In this document: positions 43,376 through 51,226 of the stretch, one piece after another
Layout: every line of letters starts with the position of its first letter
How positions within the stretch are numbered: position 1 is the stretch's first letter
Source: Opitutales bacterium
GTDB lineage: Bacteria > Verrucomicrobiota > Verrucomicrobiia > Opitutales > Oceanipulchritudinaceae
Direction of reading: 5' to 3'
Assembly: GCA_020831525.1 (NCBI GenBank)
Contig: JAFIGH010000028.1
Location: forward strand, 1-51,846
DNA length: 51,846 nt
Position numbers and translations under genes: made by a program
The notes under the pieces: model-generated
Told to the model about the DNA's origin: nothing
What the model saw: the letters and a program-made list of their open reading frames with translations, nothing else
Database searches by the model: none

Positions 43376-44545
43376 TCAGGCATCCGTCGCTTTAGAGCTT
43401 TGCCGGAAGTCACGGGGAGACATCCCGTAAACCTGCCGGAAACGAAACGAGAGATTGCTTTGCTTGCTGAAACCAGTGGCAAACGCGATGTCCGCGATAC
43501 TACGGTCGGTTTCCTGCAATAGTTTTGCCGCTCGCTTGATACGCGCTTCGATGAGGTAATCCCGTAACGTGTTTCCCGTCGAGTCACGGAAATGAGAGAG
43601 GAGCGTGCGGCGGGACACCCCGAGAGCCCCGGCAAGTGAGGACACGGAGGGAGACTCGTCCTTTTCCAGCATTTTCTCGATTTGGCGGACGCAACGGGTG
43701 ACCAACGGGCTGCGCCCGCCGGGCCCGCCCCATGTGGACTCCCGTTCAATCCAGCGGGCGCCGCCAATGCGGCAGACATTCCCGTTTTCCCAGCGACCGT
43801 CTTTTAAGGCGGCCCGAAGAGTTTCGGCAAGGGCCTCGCCCACGCCTGTGTAATTAGGGCGCAAGCTGCTTAGCTGAGGCAGGCCCTCGGACGCGGCCGT
43901 GTCGTCCACTCCCGCCATGGACAGCAGCCATGCGCGTTCACCGAAGTGCATTTCGGCCATACGGGTGACGTGCGCGGCGACAGAGTCATTGACGCAGAAA
44001 ACCGCGGCCGGCAGCTCGAGTTTTTCGAACCATCTTTTAAAGAGCTTGCGGCGCTCCAACTCGAAGCGCAGGGGGTTTTCGCGCAGATCCGGATCCAGCG
44101 TCCAGGGGGAGGCGCTCTTCCCTGCCTCTCGCAATCGCGCTTGAAATGCCTCGCTGCGTTCCGTGCTGAAGGCTATATTTTCATACGTGGCGACAACGAA
44201 ATGGGTATGTCCCTTGGAGAGAAAAGACTCCGCCGCCAGTCGTCCGATCTCGTGTTCGTCAAAAAATACATTTATGGCCTCTGCGGACGGTCCATGGTAG
44301 TTGCTGTAATTTACAACCGGGATGGACAGTTTGGCTGCCAGCGCCCGCTCCTCCTTCCGGGTCAGCATGGCCACCCATGCGCGGCATTCCGGGCTCTGCA
44401 CGCTGCGGATCACACTCTCGCCCGCACCTCCGTCGAAAACCGGAATGGCTGACAGAGACGACCAGTGCCGCTTAAAGGCCTCGAAAACGCCCGCCATAGG
44501 CCGGTATTTGCATGAATAGTGAATGTAACCGAGTTCCTCGAGCAC
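43376..44545 (-). CDS. XylR-type transcriptional regulator (periplasmic-binding-like sensor + AraC HTH)
   Basis: 389 aa from a GTG at 44545 (next ATG 17 codons later). Residues 1-275 resemble the type-1 periplasmic-binding fold used by LacI and XylR sensors: INVFFDEHEIGRLAAESFLS, HFVVATYENIAFSTERSEAF, LPAAVFCVNDSVAAHVTRMA, LSMAGVDDTAASEG. Residues 285-385 are an AraC-type double helix-turn-helix: SVSSLAGALGVSRRTLLSHF, IEARIKRAAKLLQETDRSIA, DIAFATGFSKQSNLSFRFRQ, YGMSPRDFR. XylR of enteric bacteria has the same order and senses xylose; the ligand here is unknown. The gene is divergent from the second beta-helix gene with 249 bp between, so it probably controls that gene. Confidence 0.93.
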   Translation of the reverse strand: MLEELGYIHYSCKYRPMAGVFEAFKRHWSSLSAIPVFDGGAGESVIRSVQSPECRAWVAMLTRKEERALAAKLSIPVVNYSNYHGPSAEAINVFFDEHEIGRLAAESFLSKGHTHFVVATYENIAFSTERSEAFQARLREAGKSASPWTLDPDLRENPLRFELERRKLFKRWFEKLELPAAVFCVNDSVAAHVTRMAEMHFGERAWLLSMAGVDDTAASEGLPQLSSLRPNYTGVGEALAETLRAALKDGRWENGNVCRIGGARWIERESTWGGPGGRSPLVTRCVRQIEKMLEKDESPSVSSLAGALGVSRRTLLSHFRDSTGNTLRDYLIEARIKRAAKLLQETDRSIADIAFATGFSKQSNLSFRFRQVYGMSPRDFRQSSKATDA

Positions 44546-44611
44546 GACCCCTCAATCTGCGTATTCGGTGCGTTAGAGCAACTTCTCTTTCCCGAAATCA
44601 GTCTTAAATTA

Positions 44612-44642
44612 CGGAAAACGGGGTAGAACCCGGGAAACTGGG
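44612..44642 (+). promoter_or_regulatory. Direct repeat in the divergent regulator/beta-helix gap, candidate AraC/XylR site
   Basis: CGGAAAACGGGG (44612-44623) and CGGGAAACTGGG (44631-44642) agree at 10 of 12 positions and start 19 bp apart, close to two helical turns. AraC-family proteins commonly bind such tandem direct half-sites. The pair lies 67 bp from the regulator start and 153 bp from the beta-helix start. No other strong motif was seen in 44546-44794. Confidence 0.4.
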
Positions 44643-44794
44643 ATGATACTGTCGGAGTGGTCGTGTTCACGGGGCTGCAAAACACATTTCTTTCTGAAGA
44701 AACCCGGCGGACGGGTTCCATCTCCGGAAACGCCCTTTGACGGTGCGGCCCCCATTCCGTTTTTCACCTCAATCCAACCATCGTTCTTAAATCC

Positions 44795-47398
44795 ATGATA
44801 CCCTCCCACTTCATTCCACGATCCGGCCCCGGTGGGGTCCCGGCGCTAATCCGGACGGTGCGAAGCGTTTCGCTCGTTTTCGGTTCGCTTCTTTTCACCG
44901 GTTCCTTGGCAGCCCAGCCCACGGACAATCCGGTGGCCTCGCAGTACGTGAACAATTACCCAGTGTGGACCGACTCGGTGCGCTGGGATAACGTCATCGA
45001 CATGTCCGCCTATACTAACGGCGACAACCACTTCGAGCAGTTCGAAAACGCCCGCGACGAACTCCACGCGCAGGGCGGCGGCGTGCTCTACTATCCGGCG
45101 GGCACCTACCACTTCGACCTCCCGGACATGGGCTACGGCCCCGGCATCGGGCCGACGAGCCGCGGGCTCATGCTCAAGAGCGGTGTCGTCATCCGCGGCG
45201 CCGATCCGCTGCCCGGGCAGGACCAGGCCGTGGTGCGCGCGAGCGAGGATCCGGCCGACCCGCTCTTTGCCAACGATGTCACGCACAACCTCACGCCGCA
45301 GACCATTTTCACCTTCCCCATGCAGATGCGTGGGACGGATCCCGTGTCGGGCGACCCGAACTCCGCCGGCGAATTGCCTTCCGACTGGAACCTCATCGGC
45401 ATTACGCCCGGCGACGGTGAGGAAACCCTCGCCGACGTGACCAATGTCGGCATCGTCAACGTGAAGCTTGAAGGTGGCGTGATCTACTGGGGTTACCACA
45501 CGCCCCGCGCCGCGACGTTGAACGAGGGCCGTTGGTTCAACGGCGTATTCAAGACCGCGTGGCCCGCATTTGCTCCCCCGGAAGAAACTTGGGCCGGCCA
45601 CGCCCCCACAGGCGAGCACTACATGCACTCCATCCACGGCTCGGAAGGCTGGCACTCGGATGTATCGGCGGGCAGCGGCCGTCTCGCCATGAACGTGAAG
45701 ATTCAGGACGGTGCCACCTTTAACGACATGTTCTATCCGGACCGGAGGGGGAATACGGATATGGGCGAAGATTCATTCAGCCACTACCGCTTCACCGGTC
45801 GCCTCACCGCGCACGGCGGCGACATCTTCATCGCCAACAACGTCCTCGCCAAGCCGACGAAAAACTTCGTCTATCGCGAGATCCAGAACGCCGGTATGCG
45901 CAACGTCCTTTTCGATTACGCCAACCACATCGGTATCGACGTGAACAAGAGCAACTACGGAGGCAACCAGGACAACCCCACGGTCTTTACGCCGGGCAGC
46001 GGTTATTACGCCGAGAATGTCATTGTGCGGGACAACTGGGTCTTCAACCGCGGCAATAAGAACTTCGAGATCTCCGGCATGTGGGCACAGGTGGTCAACA
46101 ACCACGCGGAGAAATATTACATCGGCAACACCATCTACGCGGGCTACATCACCAACCCGCAGGTCTTCGGGTTTGATCCCGGGGATCCGGAGTTCAATCC
46201 CATGGCAACGCTGGACCTCGGCGGCCACACCTTCGACGGTTGGGGCTGGCGGACAGGCACAAACTCCTCCGATTACATGAACCGCGGCTTCGACTTCGGC
46301 GGGCGTAACCTCTGGGTACACCGCAACTCAGTCGTCAATCCCGGCTCCATCGGCAACGACGGCGAGGGACTCATCGGGCAAGAACACAACCGTGTCGGCG
46401 TTTACTCGTGGGCATGGTCCGACAACCAATCCGGTCGTGTTTCCAAGGGTCCCGGCACTTTAGGCGAGGGCGACGGAAAGGGATGGATCGGTCCGTATAA
46501 CATGCAGCAGTTCGGCTTTTTATCGCTCCGCAACGGCACGCAGGTCTCGTCCTCCGTGGGTACCATTGCCTCCAGTCGATCCGGTAGTCCGGACACCACG
46601 TTCAACTACTTGCTCGATACCTCTGTCATCGGCACCACTCTCAGCGGTCGGTCCACCGACGGCATTACCCGGCTCGATCCGGATCATCCAAATTACGAGC
46701 GCGACCTCGGGCCCGAGGAGCCGGTCGACATCATCATCATCGACGATGTCACCGAACACGCCGGCCCCGTCAGCGCGCCGGTGGATGTGAGCGCCCAGCT
46801 CCTTGACGACGGCAGTGTGTTTGTGAGCTGGACGGATACGGCGGACAACGAAGTCGGCTTCCGCGTCGAACGCCGTGTCGGCGGAGGCGCATGGCAGACC
46901 ATCGCCTACCGCCCGCTTTCCAACATGCTTGCGACCCTCACGGATGTGCAGGATCCCCTCGACATGAACCGCGCCCGCACCCAATCGCGCGTGGAAAATC
47001 CGATCATGATCGCCGAACTCAATCCCCAGGCGTGGCGCGACTACACTGCTCCGACAAACGGCGGAGAGACCATCGAGTACCGCGTCGTGGCCATCAATGC
47101 CATGGACGACGACTCCACCGGCATCAGTGGAGTCGCCGCCCTCGGCGACGCGCCCGGCCCGGTCACTCCGGACCTCCCGCGCGCCGTCCACATTGCCATG
47201 GTCGGCGGTGCCGTGGAGCTGAACTTCGGATCGCAGTCCGGGAGGGTCTACCAACTTCAGCGCTCCTACGACTTGGAGAGCTGGGAAGACGTCGGCGCGC
47301 CGATGAGCGGCGACGGCTCCGTCCTCACTGCCGAAGATAACGATCCCGGCGCGGAAGACGGTGTCGTCTTCTACCGCATAGGAGTGGCCGAAGAATAA
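44795..47398 (+). CDS. Secreted pectate-lyase-like right-handed beta-helix protein (2)
   Basis: 867 aa; signal peptide SVSLVFGSLLFTGSLAAQ after a longer basic N-region. The helix domain (about 45-620) is a paralog of that at 27020-29428: RWDNVIDMSAYTNG, QFENARDELHAQGGGVLYYP, GLMLKSGVVIRGAD, DIFIANNVLAKPTKNFVYRE, NVIVRDNWVFNRGNKNFEIS. A fibronectin-III-like domain follows (about 660-790, VFVSWTDTADNEVGFRVERR) and then the tail (GRVYQLQRSYDLESWEDVG, VFYRIGVAEE), which lacks the NLLKFALG part. Likely a polysaccharide lyase or hydrolase; not proven. Unlike its paralog it is a single gene, divergent from the XylR-type regulator, with its own terminator at 47435. Confidence 0.82.
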   Translation: MIPSHFIPRSGPGGVPALIRTVRSVSLVFGSLLFTGSLAAQPTDNPVASQYVNNYPVWTDSVRWDNVIDMSAYTNGDNHFEQFENARDELHAQGGGVLYYPAGTYHFDLPDMGYGPGIGPTSRGLMLKSGVVIRGADPLPGQDQAVVRASEDPADPLFANDVTHNLTPQTIFTFPMQMRGTDPVSGDPNSAGELPSDWNLIGITPGDGEETLADVTNVGIVNVKLEGGVIYWGYHTPRAATLNEGRWFNGVFKTAWPAFAPPEETWAGHAPTGEHYMHSIHGSEGWHSDVSAGSGRLAMNVKIQDGATFNDMFYPDRRGNTDMGEDSFSHYRFTGRLTAHGGDIFIANNVLAKPTKNFVYREIQNAGMRNVLFDYANHIGIDVNKSNYGGNQDNPTVFTPGSGYYAENVIVRDNWVFNRGNKNFEISGMWAQVVNNHAEKYYIGNTIYAGYITNPQVFGFDPGDPEFNPMATLDLGGHTFDGWGWRTGTNSSDYMNRGFDFGGRNLWVHRNSVVNPGSIGNDGEGLIGQEHNRVGVYSWAWSDNQSGRVSKGPGTLGEGDGKGWIGPYNMQQFGFLSLRNGTQVSSSVGTIASSRSGSPDTTFNYLLDTSVIGTTLSGRSTDGITRLDPDHPNYERDLGPEEPVDIIIIDDVTEHAGPVSAPVDVSAQLLDDGSVFVSWTDTADNEVGFRVERRVGGGAWQTIAYRPLSNMLATLTDVQDPLDMNRARTQSRVENPIMIAELNPQAWRDYTAPTNGGETIEYRVVAINAMDDDSTGISGVAALGDAPGPVTPDLPRAVHIAMVGGAVELNFGSQSGRVYQLQRSYDLESWEDVGAPMSGDGSVLTAEDNDPGAEDGVVFYRIGVAEE

Positions 47399-47434
47399 GA
47401 CCCCCGTCTGGCAGACCGCGGATTCTTTCATCTG

Positions 47435-47477
47435 GCGGCCCGCTTTCCTTTCACGGGGAGCGGGCCGCTCTTTCTTT
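47435..47477 (+). terminator. Rho-independent terminator after the second beta-helix gene
   Basis: Perfect 10-bp arms GCGGCCCGCT (47435-47444) and AGCGGGCCGC (47459-47468) with a 14-base loop, followed by TCTTTCTTT. It lies 37 bp beyond the stop at 47398 and separates that gene from the LacI regulator. Confidence 0.88.
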
Positions 47478-47587
47478 CCGCCCTCGCACTGGGCGTCTTC
47501 GCCGGGTCTGAAGTGAGTTAGCCCTTCGAGCTGTAATACTAAAGGAAAGGGCTTGTCCTTGTTCACGCAAAGCGGAAGCCTCTGTGA

Positions 47588-48754
47588 ATGGATGAAAAGC
47601 GAGTTACCTTGAAGGACGTGGCGGCGAAGGCGGGGGTCTCTCTCATGACCGTTTCCTACGCCCTGCGGGATTCGAAGCAGGTTTCGACGGCGACGGCGGC
47701 GCGGGTGCGCAAGATCGCCGACCAGATGGGTTATCAGCCCGATCCGATGATGACGCGCCTCGCCTCCTACCGCACAAAGCAGAGGCGTGTGGCCAGCGGA
47801 GTCACTTTGGCTTGGCTCAACCTTCACCGAAGCCCGCAAAGCTGGAACTTTCGCGGAAGCCATTATCTCGAAGCCTATGAAGGGGCGGTGCGCCGCGCAG
47901 GCAACCTTGGTTATCAAATGGATGCCTTTAAAGTCCACGCTCTCGGGGGATGGAATCGAGTATCCGAGATCCTCCGTTCGCGGGGCATTCAGGGGGTGAT
48001 CATCGGGCAACCACCGGCCAATACGGACACGGCGGATTTGGACTGGCCGCGTTTTGCCTCGGTGGCCATTGGCCGGGCGATCCGCACGCCGGATCTCCCG
48101 CGCGTCGTTATCAACCACGTTCAGGCAGTCGGGCAGTTGTATGAACAACTTCGCGGTCGCGGCTACCGTCGAATCGGTTTGGTCATGGAGCTGGGCGAAT
48201 GCGTAAAGAACGCCTACCGCAACGTTTCCGGCTATTTCGGCGTCTGCGAACGGCTCGGCATTCCCGCCGCAGAACGTGTCCCTCCTTTGCTTCCGAAGAC
48301 GCTCTCCGCCAAAGCGCTCAAGGCGTGGATCGAGCAGTGGCAGGTTGATGGCATCCTTGTGCATCGACAAGACCAGATGGAGCGGATGCTTCCTGTGCTT
48401 GGCCTCTCTGTGCCCCGTGATATCGGGTTTGCCCACATCAGCATGCACGCGCCCATTCCCGGGGTTACGGGCTTCGTGTTCGATCCCGCGGGCTATGGCA
48501 GTTGGGCGGTCGATCTCGTCCACTGGCTCCTCGACCGCGGAGAAAGGGGGCTCCCGGATCCGGCCCCGACCCTCATGCTGACTTCCTTCCGTTGGGCCGA
48601 AGGAAAGACCTTGCGCCCGCCCGCAACCGCCGAGCGCCCGGCGAAGAAAAAGAGCCGCGGGCGCAAACTTGATTCGGTGAGCCCTTCGCCTCCGGTTGCC
48701 CGGAGTCCATCCCCGTCCAGCTCGAAGAGGCGCGTGCGGCGTAAGGCGGGGTGA
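47588..48754 (+). CDS. LacI-family transcriptional repressor with basic C-terminal extension
   Basis: 388 aa. Residues 6-55 are a LacI helix-turn-helix with hinge: VTLKDVAAKAGVSLMTVSYA, LRDSKQVSTATAARVRKIAD, QMGYQPDPMM. Residues 70-335 are the sensor fold (AYEGAVRRAGNLGYQMDAFK, GIQGVIIGQPP, RGYRRIGLVMELGE, VDGILVHRQDQMERML, IGFAHISMHAP), of the form common in Opitutia. After about residue 340 the usual end is followed by a low-complexity tail of about 45 residues rich in Lys, Arg, Ser and Pro (RPAKKKSRGRK, SPSSSKRRVRRKAG), which is unusual. It is the first gene after a terminator; an inverted repeat AGCCCTT/AAGGGCT (47520-47526, 47547-47553) 35-68 bp before its ATG might be its own operator. 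Confidence 0.93.
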   Translation: MDEKRVTLKDVAAKAGVSLMTVSYALRDSKQVSTATAARVRKIADQMGYQPDPMMTRLASYRTKQRRVASGVTLAWLNLHRSPQSWNFRGSHYLEAYEGAVRRAGNLGYQMDAFKVHALGGWNRVSEILRSRGIQGVIIGQPPANTDTADLDWPRFASVAIGRAIRTPDLPRVVINHVQAVGQLYEQLRGRGYRRIGLVMELGECVKNAYRNVSGYFGVCERLGIPAAERVPPLLPKTLSAKALKAWIEQWQVDGILVHRQDQMERMLPVLGLSVPRDIGFAHISMHAPIPGVTGFVFDPAGYGSWAVDLVHWLLDRGERGLPDPAPTLMLTSFRWAEGKTLRPPATAERPAKKKSRGRKLDSVSPSPPVARSPSPSSSKRRVRRKAG

Positions 48755-48866
48755 AGTGACATCCTGACGGTCTTGTCCGAGCGCCGTTGCGCCATGATCG
48801 AACGTTCTTGGTTGAAGCGGAGGAGCGGGGGGACGACGGAGCAGGAGAGGAGGGTTTGCGCGCGCC

Positions 48867-49640
48867 TCAGAGCGGACAGCCGGTCTCGAGAAAGACGGAC
48901 TCCAGGCGGAAGAGCCGGGCGGTTTCGTCGGCAAGGGCGCGGACGCCGAACGTTTCCGTGGCGTAGTGTCCGCAGAGGTAGAGGTTGAGCCCTTCCTCTT
49001 CGGCAAAAGTGAAGTGTTCCTGGCGCAGCTCGCCGGTGACGAGGGTGTCGCAGCCGTTGTCCCGCAGCGCAGACAGCGCACTGCGCCCGCTGCCTGTGAG
49101 AATGCCGATGTGCTCCAGTTCTTCGCCGCCTTTCTCAATGGCGGTGAAACCGGCCGGGAAAAGACGGGTGAGGCGTTCGCGCAGATTCGAGCGGTCGAGC
49201 CCGGCTTTGGTGAGGAGTCCGATGTTGACCCCCTCGTAGGGTACGAATCCGCCGTGTGCTTCGAGTCCGAGCGCCTTGGCGAGGAGAATGTTATTGCCGA
49301 TCTCGTGGTGCGCGTCGAGTGGTAGGTGGCTGCTGTAGACGGCGAGATTGTTGTCCAGGGCGAGCTTGAGTTTGCGCCGGAAGGGACCCGTGAACGGACG
49401 CGCCCCGCCCCAGAAAAGACCGTGGTGGACAATGAGAAAATCCACCCCGGCTGCGACCGCCTTTTGAAAAGCGGACTCGCTCGCGTCCACGGCGGCCCCG
49501 ATTTTCGAGACGGTGCCGTCGTTTTCAATTTGCAGGCCGTTCTCCGCGCCGGGAAAGTCCTTCACGAAGGACCGGCGTGTGCGTTCGTCACAGAAATCGA
49601 GGATATCGCGCAATTCTGGCATGGAGGAATGATTTGCCAT
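48867..49640 (-). CDS. NIF3-like dinuclear metal-centre protein
   Basis: 257 aa from the ATG at 49640 (MANHSSMPELRDILDF; a second ATG six codons later is possible). The frame is open far upstream, but that part is antisense to the HAD gene. Family marks: FPGAENGLQIEND, VDFLIVHHGLFWGG (metal-binding His pair), LAVYSSHLPLDAH, DTLVTGELRQEHFTFAEEEG, and LCGHYATETFGVRAL with the C-terminal His and Glu ligands. The family (GTP cyclohydrolase I type 2/Nif3-like) is widespread and mostly of uncertain function. Length is normal. It is convergent with the LacI gene and divergent from the HAD gene (33 bp between starts); the 112-bp gap to LacI shows no clear terminator. Confidence 0.9.
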   Translation of the reverse strand: MANHSSMPELRDILDFCDERTRRSFVKDFPGAENGLQIENDGTVSKIGAAVDASESAFQKAVAAGVDFLIVHHGLFWGGARPFTGPFRRKLKLALDNNLAVYSSHLPLDAHHEIGNNILLAKALGLEAHGGFVPYEGVNIGLLTKAGLDRSNLRERLTRLFPAGFTAIEKGGEELEHIGILTGSGRSALSALRDNGCDTLVTGELRQEHFTFAEEEGLNLYLCGHYATETFGVRALADETARLFRLESVFLETGCPL

Positions 49641-49673
49641 GGCGCCGCGCCATCTCAACACCAATCCCCGCCT

Positions 49674-50384
49674 ATGGACGAAAACCTGATTCCACGTGCG
49701 GCACCGTCGGAACTGCCCTGGCCCGCGGCCGTCGTCTTTGATATGGACGGCACCCTTCTCGACACCGAGCGGGTCTCGCTCGTTGCATGGCGGGCGACGG
49801 AGGAGGCGACAGGCTTCCGCATGCCGGAGGGATTTTACGAGACCATGATCGGGCAGAGCGAAGCGGGCTACCGCGCGCGGCTCGCCGACGTCATGCCCCC
49901 CGAATGCGATCTCGACGCTTTCGTGCGCGAGGCAAACGACCGCTATCGACGCCTCCTGCACGAAAGTCCCGTGCCGCAAAAGAAAGGGCTCCTTGCGTTG
50001 CTCGATTTTCTGCGCGCCGCCGCCGTGCCGCTTGCTGTGGCCACGTCGACACACCGGCGCATGGCCGAGGCAAAACTCAACTACGCGGACCTGACCGGTC
50101 GCTTTGCCGCGCTCGTGTGCGGCGATGAGGTCGCCGACAGCAAGCCGCACCCGGAGATTTTCGCGCGCGCCGCCGCGGCACTCGGTGCCGCGCCCGGGTG
50201 TTGCCTCGCCATCGAGGACAGCGCCAACGGTGTTCTTTCCGCCACAGCGGCCGGCATCCCCACCGTCCTCGTGCCCGACATCGCCCCGGTCCCGGAGGAA
50301 GTCCGGGCCCGTGCCACCGCCGTCCTGCCCGATCTCGATGCTGTACGGGAAGCGCTCGACCGCGCATTCATAAGGTCTTGCTGA
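49674..50384 (+). CDS. HAD-superfamily hydrolase, beta-phosphoglucomutase/phosphoglycolate-phosphatase type
   Basis: 236 aa from the ATG at 49674; the longer open frame upstream is antisense to the NIF3-like gene. Motif I FDMDGTLLDTE has the nucleophile Asp23 and Asp25, motif II is AVATSTHRR, motif III SKPHPEIF supplies the Lys, and motif IV CLAIEDSANG the acidic pair. A four-helix cap lies between residues 35 and 100 (subclass I). It acts on a small phosphorylated metabolite that cannot be deduced. Housekeeping in character, with a divergent promoter region shared with the NIF3-like gene. Confidence 0.93.
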   Translation: MDENLIPRAAPSELPWPAAVVFDMDGTLLDTERVSLVAWRATEEATGFRMPEGFYETMIGQSEAGYRARLADVMPPECDLDAFVREANDRYRRLLHESPVPQKKGLLALLDFLRAAAVPLAVATSTHRRMAEAKLNYADLTGRFAALVCGDEVADSKPHPEIFARAAAALGAAPGCCLAIEDSANGVLSATAAGIPTVLVPDIAPVPEEVRARATAVLPDLDAVREALDRAFIRSC

Positions 50385-50710
50385 GGCACGACGGCATTTT
50401 AAGAGATCCGCAGGAGTCGATGGAAAAAGTTTTCTCGACGACACCAGCCACTGAAACGACGACCGGCTCAATTATCGGAAAACGCTCGGAAGAGCTGAGG
50501 AGGGCGGGGTGAAACACCTATAAAACGCCGGATTACTTTCGGAAATTCGGTATTGACAGTGCCGTACGCCAATGCAATTAATACAAATTGCTCATTTGGT
50601 TTGTCCGTATTTCCTAGCTGTCAGCTTTCCGATAAGCACGGGTTTATTGAGAGAGATTTGGCGGACCTATATGCACCGACTGTTCCTACGATCATGAAGT
50701 TCCTATAAAC
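50385..50710 (+). other. Gene-free stretch before the CHRD gene, with a possible promoter at 50553-50581
   Basis: It has lower GC than the surroundings from about 50515 on. TTGACA at 50553-50558 is followed after 17 bp by AATTAA (50576-50581), a fair -35 with a weak -10; TAATAC lies three bases further on. Another 130 bp of A/T-richer leader precedes the ATG. No terminator for the HAD gene and no close match to the conserved block of the other PEP-CTERM genes were found. Confidence 0.35.
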
Positions 50711-51226
50711 ATGAAATCAACCCTTCGCTGTTCGATAATAGCATTCGCGGGCCTCTTGGCTTCCGCCGCCGTTCTTTCGGCCAACTTGTATACTTTCACA
50801 CTTCCGCTTTCCGGTCTCCAGGAGGTTCCGCAGGTAGTGACGCCTGGCTCGGGTACGGCCACCGTTACATTGGACTCGGAGACCAATGAGCTGACATGGG
50901 ATGTATCCTACGAGAACATGCTCGGGACGCTGACCATGGCCCACTTTCATGGACCGGCTGATTTTGGTGAGAACGCGGGCGTTTTGGTGAATATGAACCC
51001 AGACCTTGGCTCGAATACGGGAACCATCGTGGGCTCAGCCACCGTGACGAATGAGGTACGGGATAACGTCCTCGCGGGTATGACCTACATCAACCTCCAT
51101 TCGTCGGAGTTTGGTGCCGGTGAACTCCGCGGCCAGGTGATTCCCGAGCCCTCGACCTATGCCTTGCTGCTAGGCTTGGGAGCGCTTGCAGGCGTATTTG
51201 TCTGGCGCAGACGCCGGAGTGTCTGA
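50711..51226 (+). CDS. CHRD-domain PEP-CTERM protein
   Basis: 171 aa. Signal peptide MKSTLRCSIIAFAGLLASAA (cleavage near VLSA), then a CHRD domain at 26-145: LYTFTLPLSGLQEVPQVVTP, TNELTWDVSYENM, MAHFHGPADFGENAGVLVNM, YINLHSSEFGAGELRGQV. The C-terminus is a PEP-CTERM signal: VIPEPSTYALL, a hydrophobic helix and RRRRS. CHRD domains occur in chordin and in many bacterial exported proteins; their role is not settled. The tail is similar in design to, but not a recent copy of, those at 19367, 20668 and 38369, and the passenger is unrelated. The stop overlaps the likely GTG start of the next gene by 8 bp. Confidence 0.92.
   Translation: MKSTLRCSIIAFAGLLASAAVLSANLYTFTLPLSGLQEVPQVVTPGSGTATVTLDSETNELTWDVSYENMLGTLTMAHFHGPADFGENAGVLVNMNPDLGSNTGTIVGSATVTNEVRDNVLAGMTYINLHSSEFGAGELRGQVIPEPSTYALLLGLGALAGVFVWRRRRSV

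Noticed and set aside
46520-49528. 1002-codon minus-strand open frame
   Set aside because: It crosses the second beta-helix gene, the LacI gene and part of the NIF3-like gene in a frame that matches none of them; all three real genes have recognised motifs in other frames.
49640-50471. N-terminal extension of the NIF3-like gene on the minus strand
   Set aside because: The extension is antisense to a well-supported HAD gene with all four motifs. The protein starting at 49640 already has normal family length.
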